From: Methanomethylovorans sp041447285
GTDB taxonomy: Archaea > Halobacteriota > Methanosarcinia > Methanosarcinales > Methanosarcinaceae
DNA length: 64,000 bases
Assembly (NCBI RefSeq): GCF_041447285.1
Contig: NZ_JBGMEB010000009.1
Span: 62,001-126,000 of the forward strand
Reading direction: 5' to 3'
The notes under the pieces were generated by a model that was given only the letters and a program-made list of their open reading frames with translations, was not told the origin of the DNA and did no database searches. Shown one piece after another: positions 1 to 8,266 of the stretch (its first letter is position 1; every line of letters begins with the position of its first letter). Both the position numbers and the translations under genes were made by a program.

Positions 1-64
1 TGCGTAAGAGTTCCACCATTTCAAATTCGCGTTCACCAATCTGTTCCGTTTTTCCGTTATTCAT
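1..64 (-). CDS. N-terminal fragment of an unidentified protein, possibly a regulator
   Basis: An open frame begins at the ATG whose complement lies at 62-64 and runs off the left edge of the window, giving 21 residues (MNNGKTEQIGEREFEMVELL...). This is too short to assign a family. Two operator-like direct repeats lie just upstream (73-96 and 112-135), which fits an autoregulated transcription factor, but that is inference from position only. Confidence 0.4.
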   Translation of the reverse strand, partial: MNNGKTEQIGEREFEMVELLR

Positions 65-72
65 AGCATCAC

Positions 73-135
73 CATACTGTAGTGCTGTTTTCTAGAACAT
101 TATAGTGCCATCATACTGTAGTACTATTTTCTAGA
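73..135. promoter_or_regulatory. Pair of operator-like direct repeats
   Basis: A 24-bp unit starting CATACTGTAGT and ending TTTTCTAGA occurs at 73-96 and again at 112-135, with 22 of 24 bases identical and a 39-bp period. The second copy contains the dyad TACT-GT-AGTA. Both lie directly upstream of the leftmost minus-strand gene, so binding by that gene's product or another repressor is plausible. Function is inferred. Confidence 0.45.
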
Positions 136-364
136 TATTATATTGGTAATAATCAATGTTTAGTTATAAGTTTATTCCAAATTATTTATATATAAAAAGA
201 GTAGATGGTTTTCTCATTATTATGAGCACCTTTTTATAAAGTGAAGAAGAATATAACCTTACAAGAGAACAATGAATTTTCTATTAAAAAGACATTCAAC
301 TAGAATATGATATAAATACATAAAACAAAACAACGAGAAATTGTATTCAGCATATTAGAAGTAG
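136..364. other. AT-rich intergenic region, no gene seen
   Basis: This stretch separates the operator-like repeats from tRNA-Ile. It is AT-rich with no convincing reading frame or stem-loop. It may contain the promoters of the flanking genes, but I cannot assign any. Confidence 0.4.
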
Positions 365-438
365 TGGGCCCGCTGCGATTCGAACGCAGGACCTCACGGT
401 TATCAGCCGTGCGCTCCACCGAGCTAAGCTACGGGCCC
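365..438 (-). tRNA. tRNA-Ile (anticodon GAU)
   Basis: The reverse complement folds as a 74-nt cloverleaf. The acceptor stem GGGCCCG pairs with CGGGCCC and is followed by discriminator A. The anticodon loop reads CTGATAA, giving anticodon GAT, and the T arm has GTTCGAATC. No 3' CCA is encoded. Confidence 0.96.
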
Positions 439-610
439 ATTTGGATAAGTAACGTGCTTAATCACGCGACACTCCAAATACGCATACAGGTACTTTAACA
501 TTTCGCTTTGAATTTGGAGAACATTGTTTGTTTTTAGAGGAAGAACAATTTAATAGAAATTTCTAGCGATAACTTTATCTTCAATGATGTAAAGTAAGGT
601 TGCTCAATAT

Positions 611-682
611 GGGCCGGTAGATCAGGGGAAGATCGCTACCTTGGCATGGTAGAGGCCTCGGGTTCAATTCCCGACCGGTCCA
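611..682 (+). tRNA. tRNA-Ala (anticodon GGC)
   Basis: This is a 72-nt cloverleaf with acceptor GGGCCGG pairing with CCGGTCC. It contains the G3-U70 wobble pair that marks alanine tRNAs. The anticodon loop TTGGCAT gives anticodon GGC, and the T loop has GTTCAATTC. The discriminator is A and CCA is not encoded. Confidence 0.95.
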
Positions 683-913
683 TAAAAAAAGTTTTTACAA
701 TTCTGTGCCGTTACTGCTTTTTTGTGTTCTATGTATAATATAACCTAGTACATACTGTAACAATCAATAAGATTTCTATTTTCATAATGAATAAGCCCTT
801 TTTGAGAGAGATGTTCGCTTCAACTAAAAACCTGCCATACGGCATGATATTATAGCAAAGGCACCATATTTGCACAATATTAATATAATTTTAATTATAT
901 AACATGTTTTCTG
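683..913. promoter_or_regulatory. Intergenic region with the promoter of the 34-aa ORF
   Basis: The region between tRNA-Ala and the microprotein leader is AT-rich with no ORF. A TATA-like box, TTATATAA, lies at 895-902. The usual archaeal spacing of about 25 nt would put transcription start near 922-926, at the base of the leader hairpin. Confidence 0.4.
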
Positions 914-980
914 GCATTATAGTGGCTTAACATAATCATCCTACCACTCTACTCCAAACCCAGTTAAGCCACATTAATGC
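914..980 (+). promoter_or_regulatory. Long hairpin in the leader of the Cys-rich microprotein
   Basis: GTGGCTTAAC at 922-931 is perfectly complementary to GTTAAGCCAC at 963-972. Beyond a 2x2 internal loop, GCATTA (914-919) pairs with TAATGC (975-980), so 16 of 18 positions pair around a 31-nt loop. The structure sits between a TATA-like box and the ribosome-binding site of the downstream 34-codon ORF. It could be a structured leader RNA or a large operator dyad. Confidence 0.6.
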
Positions 981-1014
981 TATTTTGAAATGCATAACAT
1001 TGGAGGTGAAACGA

Positions 1015-1119
1015 ATGACAATGAAAGAGCAAAAGAAGACAGAATCCAAGAAAACAGAAAAAGTAGAAGCAGGTCATCACGCATGTTCATGTTCTTGTGG
1101 ATCACACAAAAAGAAGTGA
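1015..1119 (+). CDS. 34-residue Cys/His-rich microprotein
   Basis: The ORF encodes a lysine/glutamate-rich N-terminal half followed by a compact HHACSCSCGSH motif and a lysine tail. The three cysteines in CxCxC spacing, flanked by histidines, suggest soft-metal binding, which is inference. An excellent Shine-Dalgarno GGAGGTGA at 1002-1009 lies 5 nt before the ATG. A rho-independent-like terminator follows at 1147-1170, so this is an independent transcription unit with its own TATA box and long leader hairpin. An in-frame ATG at 1021 is a less likely start. I do not recognise a family. Confidence 0.75.
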   Translation: MTMKEQKKTESKKTEKVEAGHHACSCSCGSHKKK

Positions 1120-1146
1120 ATATCTAAACCAAACACTACTTAACAG

Positions 1147-1170
1147 TGGGAGAGAAAACTCCCATCCTTT
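1147..1170 (+). terminator. Terminator of the microprotein gene
   Basis: TGGGAG (1147-1152) pairs with CTCCCA (1159-1164) around the loop AGAAAA and is followed by the T-rich stretch TCCTTTTCC, 28 nt after the stop codon. Confidence 0.65.
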
Positions 1171-1436
1171 TCCTAAAATAAAGTTGAACGTGATGAGTAG
1201 CAGATGATTACTCATCGATAAAACTCATTTTGAATTTGATTTTTTAAATATACAAGGACACTATTCAGTGCAACTTCGATTCTACCAATATTTATTTTAT
1301 ATGAGAATATGTCAATTTAAAATTAAGTATATTTTAAAAAATATATTTAATATCATTAGAATTTTAGAGTAATTTTAAATATAACTTAATGTAAGGTACC
1401 ATGAAAATACAACGGAACAATAAAACAACTATAATT
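1171..1436. other. AT-rich intergenic region upstream of the adhesin gene
   Basis: It holds one further stem-loop, GATGAGTA (1192-1199) with TACTCATC (1209-1216), and a very AT-rich block around 1310-1390 that probably includes the adhesin promoter. No ORF is credible here. Confidence 0.4.
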
Positions 1437-1455
1437 ACTCCATAAATCATGGAGT
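1437..1455 (+). promoter_or_regulatory. Hairpin that occludes the adhesin ribosome-binding site
   Basis: ACTCCAT (1437-1443) pairs perfectly with ATGGAGT (1449-1455) around the 5-nt loop AAATC. The 3' arm overlaps the Shine-Dalgarno GGAGTGG (1451-1457) that serves the ATG at 1466. Folding would hide the ribosome-binding site, so a translational switch is possible. Confidence 0.5.
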
Positions 1456-1465
1456 GGATGGTAAA

Positions 1466-3775
1466 ATGCAAATTAAGTTAAGTAAATTGGTCTGTATCGC
1501 TTTTATATTATTTTCTTTTTTGATAACAACGGGAGTAAGCTCGGCACTCACAATTACAACTGGTGATCAAACAGTAACTGAGAATGATCTACTGAGTTTT
1601 ACTGTGGCTACTGACAACATTAATGCCACAATAACAGTTGATGAAGCAACAATCCCATATGGAGCTCATTTTGCTTCGAACACTTTTAGCTGGACTCCAG
1701 CCGCTGGCGCTGCAGCTGAAAGCCCTTATGAAGTTACATTTTATGCAGAAGCTAATGGTGAAACAATAAATAAGCCTATAAAAATCAACATTATTGGATT
1801 GGATAAAACTGCCTTGGAAAATGCAATTGCAACTGCTAATACAAAGATATCAACAGCTGTTGTCGGAGTGGAAGTGGGGCAATATCCTCAAACAGCATAT
1901 GACACATTCCAAACAGCAATAAATGCAGCACAGGCAGTTGCTGACAGTACCACTGCAACACAAACACAGATAAACCAAGCTGTAACTACCCTGCAAGCAG
2001 CTCAAACAACATTTGATGCTGCAAGAATCACATCCGTTGATAAAACTGCATTGACAGCAGCCATTACAGCTGCAAATACAAAAGTGGCAGCTGCAGTAGC
2101 AGGAACAGGAATTGGACAGTATCCGCAAACAGCAATAGATACTTTTAAGGCAGCAATTGCAACAGCTCAGGTTGTTGCTGACAGTACAACTGCAACACAA
2201 ACACAAATAAGCCAGGCATTAACTACCCTACAAGCAGCTGAAACAACATTTGATGCTGCAAAAGTAACTGGAGCTGCGTCTGTAACGAACCTTAGAGAGA
2301 GCGCTACCGGAACAAACTGGATAACCTGGACTTGGACTAATCCAACAACAGATTTTAGCCATGTGATGATTTACATCGATGGAACATTTATTACAACCAC
2401 AACCAGCCAGTTATATAATGCAACAGGTTTTGCTGAAGGAACAGTGCACACAATTGGTACTCAAACTGTAGATACTAACGGGAACGTCAATCCTACAGTT
2501 GTAAGCGATCAGGCAACAACTAAAATTAGAGACGTGACAGCTCCCGGAACTGTAACTAACTTACATGAAACTAATGCTGGTGCAAGCTGGATATACTGGA
2601 CATGGACTAAACCTGCAGATGCGGACTTTAGTAATGTGAGGATATATATTGATGGAGCATTCGTTACAACTACTACCAACAATTATTATAACGCAACTGG
2701 GCTTACTAATGGAGCAGAACATACCATAGGTATCGAAACTGTTGATACTTCAGGAAATATAAATACTGCACAGGTAAGTGATGCCGCTACTACGCTAAAG
2801 CTGCCAGTTATTTCAAATGTTGCAGGAACAAACATTAAAGCTAATTCCATCACGCTTAAATGGGATGCTTCAGAAGACACAACAAGTGTACAAATAAGCC
2901 AGAATGGAGCTCTGCTTGCAACTGTAAATGGATCAACATATGTACATAGCAATCTTAACAAATCCACAACATACAACTACACACTGGTCCCTTACAATCA
3001 AAATGGATTGAAAGGTGAAGCAGTAAGTATTAGCCTAACAACATCCTCTTCAAGCAGCAGTGGAGGAAGCAGCGGAGGAAGTAGTAGCAGCAAAAGTAGT
3101 AGCGGTGGCGGAGGCGGCGGTGCTACAAGTGTTGAAGACCTCGCAAATGTCGCAGTGAAAGACGTAAACAACCAATATCTAAGGATTAATACTAATGTTA
3201 CCTACGAGTTTGCAAGACCAGGTAATGACATCCTGTCAGTTAGTTTCTATTCCCTGAAGAACTCTGGTGAGATCACCTCGACTATAGAAGTTCTGAACAA
3301 CAGATCAAAGCTTGTCAACACCAACCCCGAAGGACTTATATGTAAATACATCAACATATGGGTAGGTAAAGCTGGTTTTGCCACATCCAATAATATAAAG
3401 GATGCACGGGTGAAATTCAAGGTGAATAATTCTTGGATGCAAGAAATGGGAATTACCACCGACGACATAAAACTGCAGAGGTATAACGGTACCGCATGGG
3501 AAGTATTACCCACCACATTAGAGAACAACACCACTAGTTATTCCATATTCGAAGCTCGGACACCAGGATTTTCTCCATTTGCGATTACAGCCGTAAAGGC
3601 CCTTGCGGCAGTAAATAATGATATTGACAATAGTACTACTAACACAAATGTAGAAGATATTGGACTGGAAGGCACTGAAAACGGAAAATCAAGGATATGG
3701 ACATACATCATGGCATTCCTCCTGATAGCTATAATTGCTATCGGATATGAATACATGAAGAAACAAAATAATTGA
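1466..3775 (+). CDS. Secreted, membrane-anchored surface adhesin with PGF-pre-PGF domain
   Basis: A large modular cell-surface protein. In order: a signal peptide (about 1-28); an Ig-like domain of the He_PIG type; two near-identical helical repeats of about 80 residues resembling FIVAR modules, each with a GQYPQTA motif; three fibronectin III-like modules; a Ser/Gly linker; a PGF-pre-PGF domain containing TPGFSPFAI; an acidic stretch; and a C-terminal transmembrane helix with a lysine-rich cytoplasmic tail. The ATG at 1466 is chosen over the GTG at 1454 because GGAGTGG lies 8 nt upstream. It shares the PGF-pre-PGF domain with the subtilase at 35539. A role as S-layer-associated adhesin is inferred from architecture. 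Confidence 0.85.
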   Translation: MQIKLSKLVCIAFILFSFLITTGVSSALTITTGDQTVTENDLLSFTVATDNINATITVDEATIPYGAHFASNTFSWTPAAGAAAESPYEVTFYAEANGETINKPIKINIIGLDKTALENAIATANTKISTAVVGVEVGQYPQTAYDTFQTAINAAQAVADSTTATQTQINQAVTTLQAAQTTFDAARITSVDKTALTAAITAANTKVAAAVAGTGIGQYPQTAIDTFKAAIATAQVVADSTTATQTQISQALTTLQAAETTFDAAKVTGAASVTNLRESATGTNWITWTWTNPTTDFSHVMIYIDGTFITTTTSQLYNATGFAEGTVHTIGTQTVDTNGNVNPTVVSDQATTKIRDVTAPGTVTNLHETNAGASWIYWTWTKPADADFSNVRIYIDGAFVTTTTNNYYNATGLTNGAEHTIGIETVDTSGNINTAQVSDAATTLKLPVISNVAGTNIKANSITLKWDASEDTTSVQISQNGALLATVNGSTYVHSNLNKSTTYNYTLVPYNQNGLKGEAVSISLTTSSSSSSGGSSGGSSSSKSSSGGGGGGATSVEDLANVAVKDVNNQYLRINTNVTYEFARPGNDILSVSFYSLKNSGEITSTIEVLNNRSKLVNTNPEGLICKYINIWVGKAGFATSNNIKDARVKFKVNNSWMQEMGITTDDIKLQRYNGTAWEVLPTTLENNTTSYSIFEARTPGFSPFAITAVKALAAVNNDIDNSTTNTNVEDIGLEGTENGKSRIWTYIMAFLLIAIIAIGYEYMKKQNN

Positions 3776-3822
3776 TGTCCATACACTATGAAACTCGTAG
3801 AATGTATTTGAATAAAAAGCAA

Positions 3823-3868
3823 TGCAACCACAAGTCATTTTCTGGCCTATGGTTGCAATCATTTTTTT
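3823..3868 (+). terminator. Terminator after the adhesin gene
   Basis: TGCAACCA (3823-3830) pairs with TGGTTGCA (3850-3857) and is followed by a run of seven T at 3862-3868. Confidence 0.65.
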
Positions 3869-3900
3869 ACTAGTACCTTGACCCTTTTGATGTGGGAAAT

Positions 3901-4737
3901 TTAACTATTCTTACTTCCTAAAAAGGGAATGTAATTGGCTATGTATTGCCCGTACCTGGTGGAAGCATAATAGCTAAGACAACCAAGAAGTGCACCAGCT
4001 AAAAAATCCGTTATCCAGTGTATGCCTAAATAGAAAATAGTAAACTGGATGGCCAGAGTTACTAAAACGGCAAATACCTTGAATCTTTTAAAATCCGTTC
4101 TGAATACAACAATGAGCATTGCCATAACAGACAAAGCAGCATGCAGACTGGGAAAACAATTGTCAAGAAGAGGATCGACTACACTTAACCCTTCTCTGAC
4201 GATAGGATCAAGATTGTACAACAATGGCACCACATTAGGAAGGGAATAACCCGTAACTTTGACAGGCGCGAAGATATAAAATGGAAAAGCTGTAAGGTAT
4301 ATTAAAATAAAAGCAATCGAGAATTCCTGCAAAACTTTGAACTGTCGTGTGAGTATGAGTAAAAGAAAAGTAAATATTAACAGATACGAGAAGCCGCATA
4401 AGTATATGAAAGCACTGACATATGTCAGTGTTGGATTGATAACCATCTGGAAATAGCTTACCTTGCTTCCCTCAAGCAGCATAATATATTGTGCCAACTG
4501 CGGAAAATATACCATCTTAGGCTGCATTGAAAAAATAACCTGAGATTTCATGAGCAAATAGATAAATCCAGCAAGGATAAGATAAGGATAAACATGTGGA
4601 GATGTGATTTCATCCTTAAAATTCTTCAATCCCTCAAACTTTTTCCTGTGGCCTTGCGGCAAGAAAACATAGTAGCCTACAAACGTCATTAAAAAAATAA
4701 TGGAAATTAATAACAACTGAAAAAGAATAGCCCTCAT
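3901..4737 (-). CDS. PAP2-superfamily membrane phosphatase/phosphotransferase
   Basis: A 278-residue polytopic membrane protein with the PAP2 signatures FPSLHA at about 195-200 (C2 motif) and GIHWITDFLAG at about 238-248 (C3 motif, catalytic His and Asp). The hydrophobic N-terminal half and motif spacing resemble the Aur1/inositol-phosphotransferase branch of the family. The likely substrate is a lipid phosphate or a phospho-alcohol head-group donor, at the outer membrane face; this is family inference. It is divergent from the FKBP gene and convergent with the adhesin gene. Confidence 0.8.
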   Translation of the reverse strand: MRAILFQLLLISIIFLMTFVGYYVFLPQGHRKKFEGLKNFKDEITSPHVYPYLILAGFIYLLMKSQVIFSMQPKMVYFPQLAQYIMLLEGSKVSYFQMVINPTLTYVSAFIYLCGFSYLLIFTFLLLILTRQFKVLQEFSIAFILIYLTAFPFYIFAPVKVTGYSLPNVVPLLYNLDPIVREGLSVVDPLLDNCFPSLHAALSVMAMLIVVFRTDFKRFKVFAVLVTLAIQFTIFYLGIHWITDFLAGALLGCLSYYASTRYGQYIANYIPFLGSKNS

Positions 4738-4916
4738 GGATATCCTGCCTTGAAGATGTTTTCTTTTCGAATTACTCTATACACTATATATTATTGTCTC
4801 ATTGAATTTAAACCTGGTACAATACAAGAATAAATATAAAATAAATAGACTTGAATTTTAAATAACTTTTTATCATATTAACCCTTCCTTCTCCCAAATT
4901 TACATGAGGTGAGAGA

Positions 4917-5462
4917 ATGAAGAGAATTGGTTTAATCCTTATAATATTGCTAATAGCTTTTTCAAGTGGTTGTACAGATAATGGCCAATCCAAAATGGTG
5001 GAAAAAGGCGATAATGTTAGTGTGGACTATGTAGGAAAATTTGATAATGGTACTGTTTTTGATACATCGTTGATCGATGTTGCAAAGGAAGCAGGACTAT
5101 ACGATGCAAACAGGACCTATGAACCCATGTCATTTGTTGTAGGAACAGGGCAACTTATCAGTGGTTTTGAGAATGGTGTACTTAATATGACCGTAGGCGA
5201 GGAGAAAACTTTGAAGTTATCACCCGATGAAGCCTATGGAGAATATAATGAAGAATATCTTGTTCCTGTACCTAAGTCAGACCTTGAAAACGCAAGCATA
5301 GTACCTGAAATTGGTAAACAGGTAGGAACATTAATGGGAGTTGCAACCATAGTGGATATCACAGATTCCAATGTAACACTGGACTTTAACTCCCCACTTG
5401 CCGGCAAGAATTTAACATTTGATGTTACAGTTGTTTCTATCGAGAAAGCTAGTAAAGAATAA
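4917..5462 (+). CDS. FKBP-type peptidyl-prolyl isomerase, predicted lipoprotein
   Basis: A 181-residue protein with a hydrophobic signal segment ending in the lipobox-like FSSGC (Cys at 19), then an FKBP fold: VSVDYVGKFDNGTVFDTS, a flap insert, LISGFENGVLNMTVGEEK, and EAYGEYNEE. It would fold extracytoplasmic proteins tethered to the membrane. The start is supported by GAGGTGAG 4 nt upstream. The C-terminal 50 residues look like the insert-in-flap extension of archaeal FKBPs. The gene is divergent from the PAP2 gene. Confidence 0.9.
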   Translation: MKRIGLILIILLIAFSSGCTDNGQSKMVEKGDNVSVDYVGKFDNGTVFDTSLIDVAKEAGLYDANRTYEPMSFVVGTGQLISGFENGVLNMTVGEEKTLKLSPDEAYGEYNEEYLVPVPKSDLENASIVPEIGKQVGTLMGVATIVDITDSNVTLDFNSPLAGKNLTFDVTVVSIEKASKE

Positions 5463-5570
5463 CACTTTACTACCTTCTTTTTCGAGTAATTTGGCATTCG
5501 ATGCGACAAATATATTTTTTATTATTTATAATACACCTCCATTCAAAATAGATTTATCCGCATATATGAG

Positions 5571-5954
5571 GTGTCGACAATAGAGAAAGAAGAAAAAGTA
5601 ATGATAGTACTATTAATGATGGTACTCTTATCGTTATCTATAGCTTATTTTGCCTTTTATAATGATACAACACAGATTCCAGAATATAGTACCTCATCAA
5701 AAACAGGAGATAAAGTATACCTAGAAGGTACTGTAATATCTGAACATTTAACTAAAACTGGCGGCCATCTGTTATTAGAAGTGGAACATGGTTCTGATAG
5801 AACAAAAGTATTTGTTTCCAAGGATAGTGGAGCTCAAGAAGTTGCTTCTATTCTTTCTGAAAATAGCAAAGTGTACGTAACAGGAGAAGTTCAGGAATAT
5901 CAAGGTGAACCAGAGATTGTGGTCCAGGATATCAATGACATTAAAGTGATTTAA
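5571..5954 (+). CDS. Membrane-anchored OB-fold protein
   Basis: A 127-residue protein: a short charged N-terminus, one transmembrane helix (about 11-30), then a beta-rich domain (VYLEGTVISEHLTKTGGHLL ... VYVTGEVQEYQGEPEIVV) with the strand pattern of an OB fold of the tRNA-anticodon-binding/YhcR type. The GTG at 5571 is the assigned start. The ATG at 5601 would cut into the transmembrane helix, while the GAGGTG at 5569 overlaps the GTG, so the start is uncertain. The ligand, probably nucleic acid or a small molecule, is unknown. Confidence 0.7.
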   Translation: MSTIEKEEKVMIVLLMMVLLSLSIAYFAFYNDTTQIPEYSTSSKTGDKVYLEGTVISEHLTKTGGHLLLEVEHGSDRTKVFVSKDSGAQEVASILSENSKVYVTGEVQEYQGEPEIVVQDINDIKVI

Positions 5955-6025
5955 AAACTAAAAGGTAAATACAAAAGTAAAGAGGTCCGGCAAACATATA
6001 TGTAAAAAAAAGCATCCTAAAATAC

Positions 6026-7180
6026 ATGAAAGCGTGTATCATGTGCGGTGGGGAAGGAACCAGGCTTCGCCCTTTGACATTCGAACGGCCTAAACCAAGC
6101 ATACCCATACTCAACAAACCTTCTGTGGTCCATCTTATTGAACGTTTAGCAGATGAAGGATTTACTGATATTGTAATTACTCTTGGATATATGGCTGAGA
6201 AGATCGAAGAGCAATTAGGTGACGGGAGGATATATGGAGTTCATATCGATTATGTATATGAAGACCAAAAGCTTGGTACAGCCGGTGGTGTAAAGAATGC
6301 CGAGAAGTACTTGAAAGGCGAACCTTTCCTTGTACTTGGCGGAGACCATGTGCTTAACCTGAACCTTAGAGAATTATATCGCTTCCATGAACGTACGGAT
6401 GCTAAAGTCACAATCGCACTCCTTTCCATCGATGATCCGAGAGAATTTGGTATTGCAGACATGGATGTTAATAACAGGATCCATCGCTTTCTGGAAAAAC
6501 CAGGACCTGGAGAGATATTCAGTAACCTTGCAAGTACAGGCATATACATGTGCGATTCAGATGTCCTGGATATGATACCTGAAAATCAGGCATATGATTT
6601 TGCACGTGACCTTTTCCCAAAGCTCCTTAAAAAAGGAGATAGAATTAATGGATTGCTTGCCAGAGGTAACTGGACAGACGTGGGTAGCCCGGCTGCTTAT
6701 AGGCAAGCACAGCGCTGGATGCTTGCAGAACTTCCCGGAACTCTGATAGAAGGACGCTTTACTACCAAGGATGCCCGCATCAATGGACCCCTACACCTTG
6801 GACATAATGTATCAGTAGGGTCAAACTCAGCAATAGTAGGACCTATTGTAATAGGTGAGAACACAGTGATCGGAGATAACGTACTTATAGGACCCTACAC
6901 AACCATTGGTTCCAATTGCAAAATAGACGATGACACCAGGATATTGTCATCCTATATATTTAATGATGTGAACATAGGAAAGAACACAAATGTGTCAGGC
7001 AGCATCATAGATAACCGCACAGTAGTCGGAAACAACTGCAGTTTAGAGAATGGAACGGTTATTGGACCTGATGTGATAATAGGTGATGGGGCAACAGTAC
7101 ATTCTGACGTAAGGATATGGCCAAAGCAAATTATAAAAGAAGGGATCAAGGTAAAGGAAAGTATTACCATTTGCCCGTAA
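6026..7180 (+). CDS. NDP-sugar pyrophosphorylase (nucleotidyltransferase plus left-handed beta-helix)
   Basis: 384 residues. The N-terminus has the nucleotidyltransferase signature GGEGTRLRPLTFERPKPSIP, followed by LGTAGGV, the metal-binding GGDH and NWTDVGSP. The C-terminal 130 residues are hexapeptide repeats (IGENTVIGDNVLIGPYTTIG) forming a left-handed beta helix. This architecture makes NDP-hexoses such as GDP-mannose or UDP-GlcNAc from the sugar 1-phosphate; the exact sugar cannot be told. A TATA-like ACATATATG at about 5994 fits a leaderless or short-leader transcript. The next gene, a flippase-like membrane protein, suggests a shared glycan or lipid-sugar pathway. Confidence 0.88.
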   Translation: MKACIMCGGEGTRLRPLTFERPKPSIPILNKPSVVHLIERLADEGFTDIVITLGYMAEKIEEQLGDGRIYGVHIDYVYEDQKLGTAGGVKNAEKYLKGEPFLVLGGDHVLNLNLRELYRFHERTDAKVTIALLSIDDPREFGIADMDVNNRIHRFLEKPGPGEIFSNLASTGIYMCDSDVLDMIPENQAYDFARDLFPKLLKKGDRINGLLARGNWTDVGSPAAYRQAQRWMLAELPGTLIEGRFTTKDARINGPLHLGHNVSVGSNSAIVGPIVIGENTVIGDNVLIGPYTTIGSNCKIDDDTRILSSYIFNDVNIGKNTNVSGSIIDNRTVVGNNCSLENGTVIGPDVIIGDGATVHSDVRIWPKQIIKEGIKVKESITICP

Positions 7181-7213
7181 TATTTTTTCATATTGCCTTC
7201 GAGCTGTGCGAAT

Positions 7214-8254
7214 ATGAACAAATTAAAAAAATGGATATTAATATCGCTGCTCATCAGCTTTATATCAGGTGTTCTGGCAATAGCATTAACTTTTGATGCC
7301 AGTACTTTTGATGCTATAATTCAGATCAAAAGTGAATACATTATTTTAGCAGTGATGTTGCATATTTTATCATTATTTCTACAAGGAATCCGGATCAAGT
7401 CTATGTGTGAAGCCTTGGGGTACAACATTAATATCAAAGATGCTACCGAAATTGTAACTTCAAGCATGTTCATAGCAGCTATCACTCCTGCAGCAGTAGC
7501 AGGGGAACCTTTACGTGTTCATTTATTAAATAGAAGGGCTATCCCTCTTGGGAAGGCAACAGCTGTGATCCTTGGAGAAAGATTAATGGATGGACTCCTC
7601 ATATTATCACTTGCCCCGATTGCTCTGTATGTGATGAGAGGAGTATTGGCCAGTAGTGGCGCAAATGCAAGCATCGATGCGGCCCTTATGATAGGCGAGA
7701 TCGTTCTGCTATGCCTGTTTTCACTATTGATATATGGACTTTGGAAACCAAAACAGACTCGTAAGGTCATGTATTTTCTTGTTAATCGCTTTGCTCCATT
7801 AATTGGAAAAAAGAAAGAAGCGATGTTGCCCAGAATACTTGAACGCGTTGATACAGAACTTGAACACTTGCACGATAGTGTTGCAATATTTGTAAAAGAA
7901 GGAAAATACGGCATATTAGTAGGTATGATATGCACTGTTTGTGTATGGGCACTGGACTTTTCGGTACTGCCGGTAATCCTCCTTGGATTGAACCAGCATT
8001 TTCAACCTCTTGTAGCCTATGCATCTCAAGTTGTCCTCATGGTTATAATGGTAGTATCCATTACACCAGGTGCTGGAGGAGTTGCCGAACTTGGTGCTTC
8101 GACACTATTCTCATTCTTTGTAGGCTCTTCATTACTTGGAATAGTTGTTGTGGCATGGAGAGCGATTACATTCTACATGAACCTTGCAGTAGGCGGATTT
8201 GTAAGCCTGAAAATAATCAAAGATACTGATTATATCAAACGACTTTTCAAATAA
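7214..8254 (+). CDS. Flippase-like membrane protein (UPF0104/LPG-synthase transmembrane family)
   Basis: About 346 residues with eight hydrophobic segments. Family hallmarks include SSMFIAAITPAAVAGEPLRV, with the conserved TPA..GEP, and VSITPGAGGVAELG. Family members include the transmembrane part of lysylphosphatidylglycerol synthase and archaeal putative glycolipid flippases. The ATG at 7214 is preferred to the TTG at 7193. It begins 33 bp after the sugar-nucleotide pyrophosphorylase and is probably co-transcribed, supporting a role in glycolipid or glycoprotein precursor assembly (inference). Confidence 0.8.
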   Translation: MNKLKKWILISLLISFISGVLAIALTFDASTFDAIIQIKSEYIILAVMLHILSLFLQGIRIKSMCEALGYNINIKDATEIVTSSMFIAAITPAAVAGEPLRVHLLNRRAIPLGKATAVILGERLMDGLLILSLAPIALYVMRGVLASSGANASIDAALMIGEIVLLCLFSLLIYGLWKPKQTRKVMYFLVNRFAPLIGKKKEAMLPRILERVDTELEHLHDSVAIFVKEGKYGILVGMICTVCVWALDFSVLPVILLGLNQHFQPLVAYASQVVLMVIMVVSITPGAGGVAELGASTLFSFFVGSSLLGIVVVAWRAITFYMNLAVGGFVSLKIIKDTDYIKRLFK

Positions 8255-8266
8255 AAAAACTTAAAC

